Shown here: positions 7,071 to 13,501 of the stretch, piece by piece
Layout of the letters: every line of letters begins with the position of its first letter
How positions within the stretch are numbered: position 1 is the stretch's first letter
From: a virus
Reading direction: 5' to 3' (one strand)
DNA length: 30,371 nt
Virus record (IMG/VR): IMGVR_UViG_3300020027_000028
Location: 1 to 30,371 of that record
Position numbers and translations under genes: made by a program
Notes under the pieces: generated by a model
Told to the model about the DNA's origin: nothing
Databases searched by the model: none
What the model saw: only the letters and a program-made list of their open reading frames with translations

Positions 7071-7188
7071 TTGGCGGCGCAATGCCAACTGGCCATGGCG
7101 CAATGTGTGGCGTGTGGCGTTGGTTGGAGGCGCATTGTTTGTGATTGGCTTTGCAGGCGCATACTATGGATTGCGATGGGTCCAGTGA
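7003..7188 (+). CDS. Hypothetical small membrane protein
   Basis: 61 residues from GTG 7003, preceded by GAGGTG at 6992-6997; ATG 7018 is an alternative. A polar, basic N-terminal half is followed by one membrane helix (VALVGGALFVIGFAGAYYGL). The stop overlaps the ATG of the terminase small subunit gene (TGATG at 7186-7190), supporting coupling. Confidence 0.55.
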   Translation: MNAIGMLANRVFLKASSDHSENSWRRNANWPWRNVWRVALVGGALFVIGFAGAYYGLRWVQ

Positions 7189-7814
7189 TGGCGACGCGCA
7201 AATCCGACGGCGCGGAATTCCGACCTAGGCATGGTGCGCGCAAACGTTGTTCCGATCCGGATGACATTGGTTGCAGATCATGGGCACGTCGAAATCATGA
7301 CGCTTGCTCTGAGTGTGGTGGCGGGACCCGCGCGGAAGCCAAGCACTTGCCTGATGGAACCATGCGAAAGCGCAATGCAGTTAACGTGGCCCCGCGCGTA
7401 CGCGACTTGCTTGATGGCACCATCAGCATTGAGGATTTGGATGACGAAGAGTTGGTGCGTGGATACATGCGTGCCAAGAATGGCACGTTTGCAGGGAGAG
7501 CGCCAAGAGTTGTTCCCAAGGCCATTCATGATCGGATGATCAGGGAGCTATTTGCAAGAGCAGATGATATGCTGCGAGCAAGTTTGTTGGACTCGGTGCG
7601 GGTGATGTCAGAAGTTGCAGCAGACATAACTGCAACTCCAGGTGAAAGACTCAAAGCTGCGCAATGGATCTATGAGCGAGTGCGCGGGAAGGTTCCCACG
7701 GACGTGCATATCACCGGCGAGATGAAGCCGTATGAGGAACTCCTTGACGATGTGCATCGGGGAGATCCGCCCATTGTTATCGACCAGGAAAATGCAGAAG
7801 ATGACCGCTTTTAG
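7188..7814 (+). CDS. Terminase small subunit (TerS-like)
   Basis: 208 residues from ATG 7188, overlapping the previous stop. The N-terminal 60 residues are basic with a CSECGGG pair. The central part, ISIEDLDDEELVRGYMRAK followed by NGTFAGRAPRVVPKAIH, and the helical region ending ERLKAAQWIYERVRGK, match the layout of terminase small subunits in actinophages, which recognise phage DNA and load it on TerL. The acidic C-terminus (PYEELLDDV) fits too. Five small genes lie between it and TerL, more than usual. The call rests on remembered family pattern and position. Confidence 0.68.
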   Translation: MATRKSDGAEFRPRHGARKRCSDPDDIGCRSWARRNHDACSECGGGTRAEAKHLPDGTMRKRNAVNVAPRVRDLLDGTISIEDLDDEELVRGYMRAKNGTFAGRAPRVVPKAIHDRMIRELFARADDMLRASLLDSVRVMSEVAADITATPGERLKAAQWIYERVRGKVPTDVHITGEMKPYEELLDDVHRGDPPIVIDQENAEDDRF

Positions 7815-8193
7815 TGGGTCTGACCAGGGCAAATGGGCGGGACTAGACGCCGAGACCCTGGTCGGGGTACGTTTGTCCGGTCGAGAGCGATCCGGGAGGG
7901 TCAAATGCCTGCAACCAGGCCCATTTTGCGAGAGCCAGGAGTGCGCGATGATGTCCGCGCCAGGACCTTGCTCGCGTTACATGCGCGCTTGGGGGCTGCA
8001 TCGGGCCGGACGATGGTCCGCTTTCGGCAGGCTCGCAATTCGCTGGGGACCGCTGGATCCAAGGTTGCCGGTGCAATGCGAGTTCGTGGGGGTGCGGTCT
8101 AGCGACCCCCATGGCGCCATGGCGAAGCGCATGAATGCGTTGTCCAGTACGGATGCCCTCACTCTGCCCCCCGGAGTGGGGGTATTCGCATGA
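7801..8193 (+). CDS. Hypothetical protein, uncertain frame in a GC-rich stretch
   Basis: 130 residues from ATG 7801, overlapping the TerS stop by 14 bases and ending in an ATGA overlap with the gene at 8190. This tiling is its main support. It contains scattered Cys (KCLQPGPFCESQECAMM). Composition is high in Gly, Arg and Trp. A second frame (7905-8102) with a better ribosome-binding site lies inside it, and only one is likely to be the main product. Confidence 0.35.
   Translation: MTAFSGSDQGKWAGLDAETLVGVRLSGRERSGRVKCLQPGPFCESQECAMMSAPGPCSRYMRAWGLHRAGRWSAFGRLAIRWGPLDPRLPVQCEFVGVRSSDPHGAMAKRMNALSSTDALTLPPGVGVFA
7905..8102 (+). CDS. Hypothetical basic protein, alternative frame
   Basis: 65 residues from ATG 7905, with a strong GGGAGGG at 7894-7900. 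Basic and Ala/Arg-rich (REPGVRDDVRARTLLALHAR). It competes with the 130-residue frame over the same bases. The local GC is higher than in the flanks. If this frame is the real one, 8103-8189 is non-coding and holds the hairpin CCCCC/GGGGG at 8168-8182. Confidence 0.35.
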   Translation: MPATRPILREPGVRDDVRARTLLALHARLGAASGRTMVRFRQARNSLGTAGSKVAGAMRVRGGAV

Positions 8194-8339
8194 GCAGGCG
8201 CAGCGCATTGGTGCCAGCATTGTTCGTGGCCATCTGTTTGGGCGCCTTTCTTTTGGCAGTGACAGTATATGGCATTGCGACTAGGTCTGACGGCGAACCG
8301 GTCTGTTGTGGACCTTGTGCCCAAGGCCATGTGCGATGA
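8190..8339 (+). CDS. Small membrane protein with CCGPC motif
   Basis: 49 residues from ATG 8190, with a G-rich ribosome-binding site near 8178-8182. One N-terminal membrane helix (ALVPALFVAICLGAFLLAVT) is followed by a short tail with EPVCCGPCAQGH. It ends in an ATGA overlap with the next frame. The topology suggests a membrane-anchored peptide with a Cys cluster on one side. Function unknown. Confidence 0.55.
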   Translation: MSRRSALVPALFVAICLGAFLLAVTVYGIATRSDGEPVCCGPCAQGHVR

Positions 8340-8425
8340 CGGATGCTACTATGTCAAGGTCAGAGGAGTTTGGTTCGGTTGGTGAGTTTGTATGGGATGG
8401 CACTGACCAGGATGTCGGCTCATGA
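8336..8425 (+). CDS. Possible 29-residue peptide linking two coupled genes
   Basis: ATG 8336 overlaps the previous stop (ATGA) and its own TGA (8423-8425) overlaps the next ATG 8422 (again ATGA). The product (MTDATMSRSEEFGSVGEFVW and nine more residues) is acidic and soluble. Two consecutive ATGA joints make this tiny frame more credible than its length alone. Confidence 0.45.
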   Translation: MTDATMSRSEEFGSVGEFVWDGTDQDVGS

Positions 8426-8688
8426 GTGAGCCCAACTATGGTGTTGATGATGCTGGCATGCCCATTACCCGCGATAACTTTGCGACTAGCATCAAGCTCA
8501 ATCCCATGATTGATGAGGCATTGGGCATTTCTGTCAAGCATTTGTCCGGTGTTCTGGAGTTTGATGTGCATGACATCATTGCCGTGGCAGATTGGGTGCT
8601 GACTGGCACCTGTGATGTGGCAATGAAGATGTCGCAGCAGAACATGGACAACTACAGACACATTCGAGATGCGGATGCAAATGATTAA
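8422..8688 (+). CDS. Hypothetical helical protein
   Basis: 88 residues from ATG 8422, coupled to the frame before it. Predominantly helical and acidic (NPMIDEALGISVKHLSGVLE, then VHDIIAVADWVLTGTCDVAM). No family recognised. It lies within the TerS-TerL interval. Confidence 0.65.
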   Translation: MSEPNYGVDDAGMPITRDNFATSIKLNPMIDEALGISVKHLSGVLEFDVHDIIAVADWVLTGTCDVAMKMSQQNMDNYRHIRDADAND

Positions 8689-8803
8689 GCCCTGGCAGAT
8701 GCGGCTTGTTTGGTGTTCGAGATGCAAGAGCTTGGTCTTGTGGAAGCGTGGTGTCCATTTGCACAAGCACCCATTGCCGCCTGGCACCCAACGCAGCCCG
8801 TAG
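8681..8803 (+). CDS. Zinc-finger-like 40-residue protein
   Basis: ATG 8681 overlaps the previous stop by eight bases. The product MIKPWQMRLVWCSRCKSLVL continues WKRGVHLHKH, giving C-x2-C followed by H-x-H-x-H, enough for one zinc site. Ends in TAG 8801-8803, nine bases before TerL. Function unknown. Confidence 0.55.
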   Translation: MIKPWQMRLVWCSRCKSLVLWKRGVHLHKHPLPPGTQRSP

Positions 8804-8812
8804 ACTACAAAG

Positions 8813-10324
8813 ATGAAGCTTGACCCTTGGCTTGTCTACAAAAGGCTTGGATGGCGTCCGCATAAGGCGCAACGTTCTGTATTGGCAAGCCCCGCGCGGC
8901 ACAAGGTGGTATGTGGGGGAAGGCGAACTGGCAAGAGTGCCATTGGTGGGCATGAGTTGGTGCCTTGGGCGCTTGTTGCGCATGATAATGCCAGTTCGCT
9001 CAAAGAGGCGAACAGGCGTATGGAGTATTGGATTGTAGGTCCAAACTTCAGTGATGCGGAAAAGGAATTCCGCGTCTTGTGGAACTCTGTCAAAGCACTT
9101 GGCATTGATATGGACAAGCCTGGCTCATACAATAACCCTGAGTCAGGCTTTATGCATATGTCGCTCTGGGGCGGGGCATACCAGGTACATGCCAAGAGTG
9201 CAATGCACCCAGAGCAATTGGTTGGTGAAGGTCTCCATGGAGTGATCATGGCTGAGGCAGCCAAGATGAAATCCATTGTGTGGACCAAGTACATCCGGCC
9301 GACCTTGGCCGACTATGGCGGTTGGAGCATCCACTCCAGCACGCCAGAGGGCAACAACTGGTTCCATGACAACTGGCAACGCGGGCTTGACCCAGCGCTG
9401 ACTGATTGGGCATCTTGGCGAGTGCCATCTTGGCACAATCCATATGTGTACAAAGAGCGCACAACCGATAAGGACGTCAAGCGGCTCCAGTTGATGCTGG
9501 AGATGAACTCAGCGAGTCTGGACATTCGGACCATTGACCAGTTGTGTGATGACAACGGTCTACAAGTTGATCCTGAGATCCGAATGCTTATGCAGGATCT
9601 GACTGGTGAGGCATTTAACCAGGAAATTGCCGCAGACTTTACTGAGTTTGTGGGCAAGGTGTTCAAGGACTTTGATGAAGAGACGCATGTCTTTGATCTT
9701 CAGTTTGACCCTAAGTGGCAAACATATGCGGCAGTGGACTATGGCTTCACCAACCCATCCGTCTGGTTGCTCATTCAGGTTGGGCCATGGGGTGAGGTCC
9801 ATGTGCTGGATGAAATCTATGAGAGCGGACTCACGGCGCCAGACTTTGCACAGGAGATCAAAGACAGAGGATTATGCCCAAAGGGCTTGATCCGATTCTA
9901 TGCTGATCCAGCTGATCCCGGATCGACTCGCATCCTGAGTGAAGCATTAAAGGTGCGCAATGGTGGCAATACTGGCGGAGCGTTGCCGCCTCGCATTGAT
10001 GCCATTCGCCGCGCGGTAATTCGGCAACCCAAGCATTTGGCTGATGACCATCCAGAGAAGCTGCCGCAATTGCGCATTGACCGTAGATGTAAGCACACCA
10101 TCTATGAGATGGGTGCATATCGATATCCAGAGAAGCGTGAAACGGTGCTTGGTGATGCTGCACCAGAGAACCCCATGAAGAAGGATGACCACGCCCCAGA
10201 GGCATTGGGGCGATTTTTCGCTGGGCATTTTGGTACTCCGCAGAATGCAAATGTGGGGCGACAGAGTACGCCCGCATTCGGTGCGGGGACCCGAGAGGGC
10301 GGCGCGCGGCCCCCAGGCCGGTAG
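8813..10324 (+). CDS. Terminase large subunit (TerL)
   Basis: 503 residues. TerL pumps DNA into the prohead and cuts it. Seen in order: Walker A-like CGGRRTGKS (34-42), Walker B region GVIMAEAAKM (143-152, catalytic E148), coupling motif HSSTPEGNNW (174-183), then the RNase H-fold nuclease with AAVDYGFTNPSV (D309), VLDEIYESG (E334), FYADPADPGST (D365/D368) and KKDDHAPEALGR (about 456-467). The Walker B usually has Asp before the Glu; here it is Ala147. The C-terminal tail after 470 is low-complexity and basic. The ATG at 8813 has no clear ribosome-binding site. Confidence 0.95.
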   Translation: MKLDPWLVYKRLGWRPHKAQRSVLASPARHKVVCGGRRTGKSAIGGHELVPWALVAHDNASSLKEANRRMEYWIVGPNFSDAEKEFRVLWNSVKALGIDMDKPGSYNNPESGFMHMSLWGGAYQVHAKSAMHPEQLVGEGLHGVIMAEAAKMKSIVWTKYIRPTLADYGGWSIHSSTPEGNNWFHDNWQRGLDPALTDWASWRVPSWHNPYVYKERTTDKDVKRLQLMLEMNSASLDIRTIDQLCDDNGLQVDPEIRMLMQDLTGEAFNQEIAADFTEFVGKVFKDFDEETHVFDLQFDPKWQTYAAVDYGFTNPSVWLLIQVGPWGEVHVLDEIYESGLTAPDFAQEIKDRGLCPKGLIRFYADPADPGSTRILSEALKVRNGGNTGGALPPRIDAIRRAVIRQPKHLADDHPEKLPQLRIDRRCKHTIYEMGAYRYPEKRETVLGDAAPENPMKKDDHAPEALGRFFAGHFGTPQNANVGRQSTPAFGAGTREGGARPPGR

Positions 10325-10335
10325 GGCCAGAATGC

Positions 10336-10370
10336 GGGCCTCTGCGGCCTATTCTCGCAGGTAGAGGCCC
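10336..10370 (+). terminator. Hairpin after TerL
   Basis: GGGCCTCT (10336-10343) pairs with AGAGGCCC (10363-10370), with an additional GCG/CGC pairing possible inside the loop. There is no T-run. It lies in a 107-base non-coding gap and could be a terminator, an RNA processing stem or a boundary between the packaging genes and the accessory block. Confidence 0.5.
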
Positions 10371-10431
10371 CGCTCCGCAGAGCCCCTACCCCGCTATAGA
10401 CGAGCCTCTTTTAGCGGCGTAGGCTTGAAAC

Positions 10432-10668
10432 ATGAGTATCGAATCGGGAAAACTATATTCCGCCCGTGAGGTGGCGGACAAGTTGTACCCAAATCAAAAT
10501 GCCAGTTCGCGCACCGTGTCTAAGGAGATGTCAAGGAATGGCATTAGAGCCGTGTCCGGATGGCCTGCTGACTACGTTGATCTGTTGGTCGAGTACCGCC
10601 AATTGAGCAAGACATTCCGATATCGATGCAATTTTCAGAAGTGGCTTGATCTAGAGGACACGGGATGA
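10432..10668 (+). CDS. Possible helix-turn-helix DNA-binding protein
   Basis: 78 residues from ATG 10432. The N-terminal LYSAREVADKLYP resembles the first helices of excisionase/MerR-like domains, and SSRTVSKEMSRNGIRAV could be the recognition helix. The C-terminal part is helical and basic. It is the first gene after a non-coding gap, so it could be a regulator of the small-gene block. The match is by pattern only. Confidence 0.55.
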   Translation: MSIESGKLYSAREVADKLYPNQNASSRTVSKEMSRNGIRAVSGWPADYVDLLVEYRQLSKTFRYRCNFQKWLDLEDTG

Positions 10669-10675
10669 GGGAGCG

Positions 10676-10888
10676 ATGCACAATTGTCATGCAAAGGGAT
10701 GTGGAGTCCCTGTTGATCCAAAGATGTTTATGTGTCCCAAGCACTGGAAAGACCTGCCTTGGCGCTTGCGGATCGATATCTGGCGACACTACCGCGCGGG
10801 GCAAGAGATAACCAAAGACCCAAGCGACGAATATATGGAAGCTGCGGACCGAGCCATAACCTGGACTGAGGGGGCCAAGCGTGAGTGA
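10676..10888 (+). CDS. Zinc-binding protein, C-x4-C-x10-C-x2-HW type (copy 1)
   Basis: 70 residues from ATG 10676, with GGGAG just upstream. Cysteines and His are at C4, C9, C20 and H23, followed by W and a basic helix (KHWKDLPWRLRIDIWRHY). This type occurs repeatedly in actinophages. It has the same spacing as the gene at 13812, so the two are likely paralogs. Zinc binding is inferred; the target is unknown. Confidence 0.7.
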   Translation: MHNCHAKGCGVPVDPKMFMCPKHWKDLPWRLRIDIWRHYRAGQEITKDPSDEYMEAADRAITWTEGAKRE

Positions 10889-10970
10889 CATCGAGAGCGT
10901 GATGCGACTTGCAACATTCCTCTTGCTCCTGGCTCTGGCAGTCTGGGCATCATTCCGGTATCTGACGTGA
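10881..10970 (+). CDS. 29-residue one-helix membrane peptide
   Basis: GTG 10881 with GAGGGGG at 10868-10874; overlaps the previous stop by eight bases. The product has a short acidic start (MSDIESVMR) and one helix (LATFLLLLALAVWASF). Ends in a GTGA overlap with the next frame. It is too short for a classical holin. Confidence 0.5.
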   Translation: MSDIESVMRLATFLLLLALAVWASFRYLT

Positions 10971-11041
10971 GTGAAGGTGACTTGTGGGTATTTTGGATGT
11001 TGGGCGTATTGCTTCTGGTCCTCTTGCTGATGATGTTCTGA
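10967..11041 (+). CDS. 24-residue one-helix membrane peptide
   Basis: GTG 10967 overlaps the previous TGA (GTGA). The product is MSEGDLWVFWMLGVLLLVLL plus four more hydrophobic residues, an almost pure membrane helix with an acidic N-terminus. Its TGA (11039-11041) overlaps the next ATG (TGATG). Support comes from the double coupling and the clear hydrophobic pattern. Confidence 0.5.
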   Translation: MSEGDLWVFWMLGVLLLVLLLMMF

Positions 11042-11223
11042 TGACATTTGAGGCGCAATATGCCGGCCCGTGCGAAGAGTGCACTTTCCCCATCAAGATT
11101 GGCGACCCGATTGTGCTGACCTACAATGACAGCACTGACGAGACATACTGGAAGCACCAAGAGTGCCCAAAGGAAAAGCCCACCAAGTTTGAGGGCACCA
11201 GTCTGGAAGACATGGGGTATTGA
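11041..11223 (+). CDS. Zinc-ribbon-like small protein
   Basis: 60 residues from ATG 11041. The frame is open back to GTG 10984, but the TGATG junction and the fold favour 11041. The core is YAGPCEECTFPIKIGDPIVL with C-x2-C, then YWKHQECP (H-x2-C), a common arrangement in small phage proteins that begin with F-x-A-x-Y-x-G-x-C. Ends in another TGATG junction. Confidence 0.65.
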   Translation: MTFEAQYAGPCEECTFPIKIGDPIVLTYNDSTDETYWKHQECPKEKPTKFEGTSLEDMGY

Positions 11224-11327
11224 TGACTCTGACTTGGGGTGAGATCATGATCATGATCTTGCAAGGTGCCCAAACTCTTGTGATCATTGGATTCATTCGC
11301 AGTCGAGATCCCAGGAATGGTCTGTGA
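11223..11327 (+). CDS. 34-residue hydrophobic peptide
   Basis: ATG 11223 overlaps the previous stop, and its TGA 11325-11327 overlaps the next ATG. The product has one hydrophobic helix (WGEIMIMILQGAQTLVIIGF) and a basic tail (IRSRDPRNGL). Probably membrane-bound. Confidence 0.45.
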   Translation: MTLTWGEIMIMILQGAQTLVIIGFIRSRDPRNGL

Positions 11328-11524
11328 TGTCCGAACAATTTGTCGTGCTCATGCTATTGTGGGCTGTGTGGGTGACCATCAGGTTGATCATGTTGGGCAG
11401 GAAATACAACAAGCTGCATGAAATTGTTCGGATGAACACCGATACGCTTCTGGCTATGGCCAAGAACAATGACCGCAAGGTCATGGGGCAAGTCAGGAGA
11501 ATGCAGGATCATGGCGAGCATTAG
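11327..11524 (+). CDS. Membrane-anchored helical protein
   Basis: 65 residues from ATG 11327, coupled by TGATG. One N-terminal membrane helix (FVVLMLLWAVWVTIRLIML) is followed by a basic, probably coiled-coil tail (YNKLHEIVRMNTDTLLAMAK). Unrecognised. Confidence 0.6.
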   Translation: MSEQFVVLMLLWAVWVTIRLIMLGRKYNKLHEIVRMNTDTLLAMAKNNDRKVMGQVRRMQDHGEH

Positions 11525-11660
11525 CATTGTCATCCAGGATGATACTGGAACCACTGTTCAAGTTGAGCGAGAGAGTGCTGTCCCACGTGAAATACGGGAT
11601 ATGGGCAATTTGTGGCATGAGGTTATGCAAGAAGTCAAGGAACGGACGGGCATTCAATGA
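11511..11660 (+). CDS. Hypothetical small protein
   Basis: 49 residues from ATG 11511, with AGGA a few bases upstream, overlapping the previous gene by 14 bases. A short beta-like start (SISIVIQDDTGTTVQV) is followed by a helix (NLWHEVMQEVKERTG). No family recognised. Confidence 0.45.
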   Translation: MASISIVIQDDTGTTVQVERESAVPREIRDMGNLWHEVMQEVKERTGIQ

Positions 11661-11673
11661 GGGGGTTTGATCA

Positions 11674-12054
11674 ATGACATTGGCATGGGAAGCTGGCCGA
11701 CACAGGAAGTTCGGCCTGCGATATCAATGGTCTGCACTATGCAAATGGGTGTCTAGCTACACTCTTGATGGAGTGCGCGCCAGGGCGGTGGCAGACCGTG
11801 ATGCGGATATGGATGCACTGAAGGTGGAGAATAGGCAGTTGCGCAAGCAGCTAATGGCCTTGGACACCTCCCGCGCGCAGACGCTCATGAACCTGCAGCG
11901 GTGTAAGGACGAGACGCGCCGCGCCTACCGGGACTTGGGCCGGTTGCCACAATATCAGACACAATACGTACCGCAGCAGAGAATGCCGCGACCACGCGAT
12001 TCCAGAGGGCGCTTCGTCAGCCAGCAAACTCAACCACTGGTTGGGGCGAGGTGA
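11674..12054 (+). CDS. Coiled-coil protein
   Basis: 126 residues from ATG 11674, with GAGGGGG about nine bases upstream. Residues about 40-90 form a heptad-like coiled coil (DMDALKVENRQLRKQLMAL and on). The C-terminus is basic and Gln/Arg-rich (RDSRGRFVSQQTQ). Likely a small structural or scaffolding partner; not recognised. Confidence 0.65.
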   Translation: MTLAWEAGRHRKFGLRYQWSALCKWVSSYTLDGVRARAVADRDADMDALKVENRQLRKQLMALDTSRAQTLMNLQRCKDETRRAYRDLGRLPQYQTQYVPQQRMPRPRDSRGRFVSQQTQPLVGAR

Positions 12055-12245
12055 TGCCTATGCAAGAGCCTGTTGTGCAGAAGCGGTTCTTGGTGACCAT
12101 CATTGTCATTGATATGGACACCAATGATCTGGTCATGCATCAGAAGGGTGTGTCGGATCTGATTGATTATGAAGTGTTGGAAGGGTTCGAGCCCATGACT
12201 AAAATCAGGTGGTCTGGCGAACCCAAGTCGAAAGAGTACGGGTGA
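12054..12245 (+). CDS. Hypothetical small protein
   Basis: 63 residues from ATG 12054, overlapping the previous TGA; ATG 12060 is in frame with better spacing to GAGGTGA and may be the true start. Beta-rich (RFLVTIIVIDMDTNDLVMH). Ends in a TGATG junction. Confidence 0.55.
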   Translation: MPMQEPVVQKRFLVTIIVIDMDTNDLVMHQKGVSDLIDYEVLEGFEPMTKIRWSGEPKSKEYG

Positions 12246-12460
12246 TGTCCAGGGAGATTGTGGATGGGGGAACCTTGACGTCGATTACAGGAAGATTACA
12301 GACGGTTATGGCGCAACTCCGTACGGCTGAGCGAGTAAAGGGGGCGCATGACGAATTGTCTGCATGGTATCCATTTATGACTCGTCGTGGAAGAAAATTT
12401 GCTGATCAACGATTGAGGGCACTAGAGAAAACGGCACAAGATCTGGAAAGGGAGGGGTGA
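12245..12460 (+). CDS. Hypothetical helical basic protein
   Basis: 71 residues from ATG 12245 at a TGATG junction. Helical and charged throughout (SITGRLQTVMAQLRTAERVK, then ADQRLRALEKTAQDLERE), so probably a coiled coil. The upstream open frame to 12209 is the neighbour's shadow. Confidence 0.6.
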   Translation: MSREIVDGGTLTSITGRLQTVMAQLRTAERVKGAHDELSAWYPFMTRRGRKFADQRLRALEKTAQDLEREG

Positions 12461-12651
12461 TGCACGTGTTCAAGAACCGGCCACCCGGACAGCCACGAAG
12501 CGACAATTTCCGTGCCAACCTGACAGTGTACATCTCATTTGTGATCCTGCAGGCTGCAATTGTGGCGGCGATTGCTTTTGGCGATTGGAGATGGATTGCT
12601 TATGCTATTCCGCTCATCCTGTCCATTCTCGCATCGAATATGTTGAACTGA
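12460..12651 (+). CDS. Small membrane protein with two helices
   Basis: 63 residues from ATG 12460, with GGAGGGG directly upstream. A basic N-terminus (KNRPPGQPRSDNFR) is followed by two hydrophobic segments (TVYISFVILQAAIVAAIAF and WIAYAIPLILSILAS). The helical hairpin topology is seen in small holins, but no lysis gene is near, so this stays an option only. Confidence 0.6.
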   Translation: MHVFKNRPPGQPRSDNFRANLTVYISFVILQAAIVAAIAFGDWRWIAYAIPLILSILASNMLN

Positions 12652-12749
12652 TGGACGAAGACGACCAATTGATCATTTTCCTCATCCTTGTATGGGTCTG
12701 CTCCATCGGCGGTGCTGCATTTGCAGTATTGCTCAATCCTGTTCAATGA
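12651..12749 (+). CDS. 32-residue one-helix membrane peptide
   Basis: ATG 12651 overlaps the previous TGA. An acidic start (MDEDDQ) is followed by one helix (LIIFLILVWVCSIGGAAFAV). Together with the two-helix protein before it, it makes a pair of membrane genes. Confidence 0.5.
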   Translation: MDEDDQLIIFLILVWVCSIGGAAFAVLLNPVQ

Positions 12750-12759
12750 AGGGCGTGTC

Positions 12760-13002
12760 ATGAATGTCATGATTGAATTTGACAATGGTGAAGGATCGGG
12801 TGTGTCGGTGACAGATGTGCTGATTGAAAGGGAGGGCAAGCCACCAGAGCCTGGGGTCATGTTTGAAACGAATGGTAGCGACAACACCTTGTCTTATGAT
12901 GATGTGGTCAAGCTGCTCAACACTTTGGGGACATGGACATTCGATAACCATCCTGCAGGAAGAGAGGCGGCCAAGCGAATGAAGGATGGGCCGCAAGCAT
13001 GA
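12760..13002 (+). CDS. Hypothetical acidic protein
   Basis: 80 residues from ATG 12760 with GAAGGG at 12748-12753. Beta-rich N-terminal half (MNVMIEFDNGEGSGVSVTDV), then a helix (YDDVVKLLNTLGTW). The ending forms an ATGA overlap with the next gene. Unrecognised. Confidence 0.6.
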   Translation: MNVMIEFDNGEGSGVSVTDVLIEREGKPPEPGVMFETNGSDNTLSYDDVVKLLNTLGTWTFDNHPAGREAAKRMKDGPQA

Positions 13003-13274
13003 AGGGCATCGTGACAGGCAGCGGCATTGAGTTTGAGGCAGCTGGTATTGATCGGCAAGAGTTGCTGGTCCCGAAGGGCAAGGAGCACATCTGGATTGCC
13101 ACTGCAGTCTATCGGCTGAGCGACAATGAGTTGGCCAGCAACAAGACATTCCACATGGACATGGAGAATCTGGTCATGACTATGTTCGGTTGCTTTGTCT
13201 GTGAGCAGCCATTTCAGAAGCGGCTCATGTACCGTGACTGCCCTGGCGAACCAGAGGACTCGGTCAAGCGATGA
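12999..13274 (+). CDS. Hypothetical protein with C-terminal Cys motif
   Basis: 91 residues from ATG 12999 (ATGA coupling). A beta-rich body with IWIATAVYRLSDNELAS is followed by MFGCFVCEQPFQKRL and YRDCPGE, giving C-x2-C and a third Cys with nearby basic residues: a likely zinc-ribbon end. Coupled to the MazG-like gene. Confidence 0.65.
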   Translation: MKGIVTGSGIEFEAAGIDRQELLVPKGKEHIWIATAVYRLSDNELASNKTFHMDMENLVMTMFGCFVCEQPFQKRLMYRDCPGEPEDSVKR

Positions 13275-13501
13275 GCGATTCAATGTTGGTCATTGCCGAT
13301 GAGGTGATTGACGAGTTGAGGTCCGCAACAGAGAAGTTTGGGCCATTCAACAACACTCATGAGGGATATGCTGTTATCCTGGAAGAACTTGATGAGCTGT
13401 GGGATGAGGTCAAGAAGAATTCGCCAGAGCGCGCCTGCGAAGAGGCCATCCAGGTGGCAGCAATGGCCATGCGCTTTGTCTATGACCTGAGGAAGAGATG
13501 A
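13271..13501 (+). CDS. MazG-like nucleotide pyrophosphohydrolase
   Basis: 76 residues from ATG 13271 (ATGA coupling). The helical sequence FNNTHEGYAVILEELDELWD contains the E-x2-E-x2-E-type acidic helix of MazG-like enzymes, and a second helix (ERACEEAIQVAAMAMRFVYD) supplies the later acidic residues. The family cleaves NTPs or dNTPs to the monophosphate and pyrophosphate with Mg2+. Members this short act as dimers or tetramers. It lies beside the DUF4406 gene, a common pairing for nucleotide metabolism. The family call is good; the substrate is unknown. Confidence 0.75.
   Translation: MSDSMLVIADEVIDELRSATEKFGPFNNTHEGYAVILEELDELWDEVKKNSPERACEEAIQVAAMAMRFVYDLRKR

Noticed and set aside
9858-10277. 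Minus-strand frame of 139 codons
   Set aside because: Antisense to TerL, with low-complexity His/Gln-rich product and no ribosome-binding site.
11246-11262. ATCATGATCATGATC short repeat
   Set aside because: It codes I-M-I-M-I in the hydrophobic peptide 11223-11327 and needs no other explanation.
12183-12194. GGGTTCGAGCCC, like a tRNA T-arm
   Set aside because: No acceptor, anticodon or D stems fit around it, and it lies in the coding frame 12054-12245.
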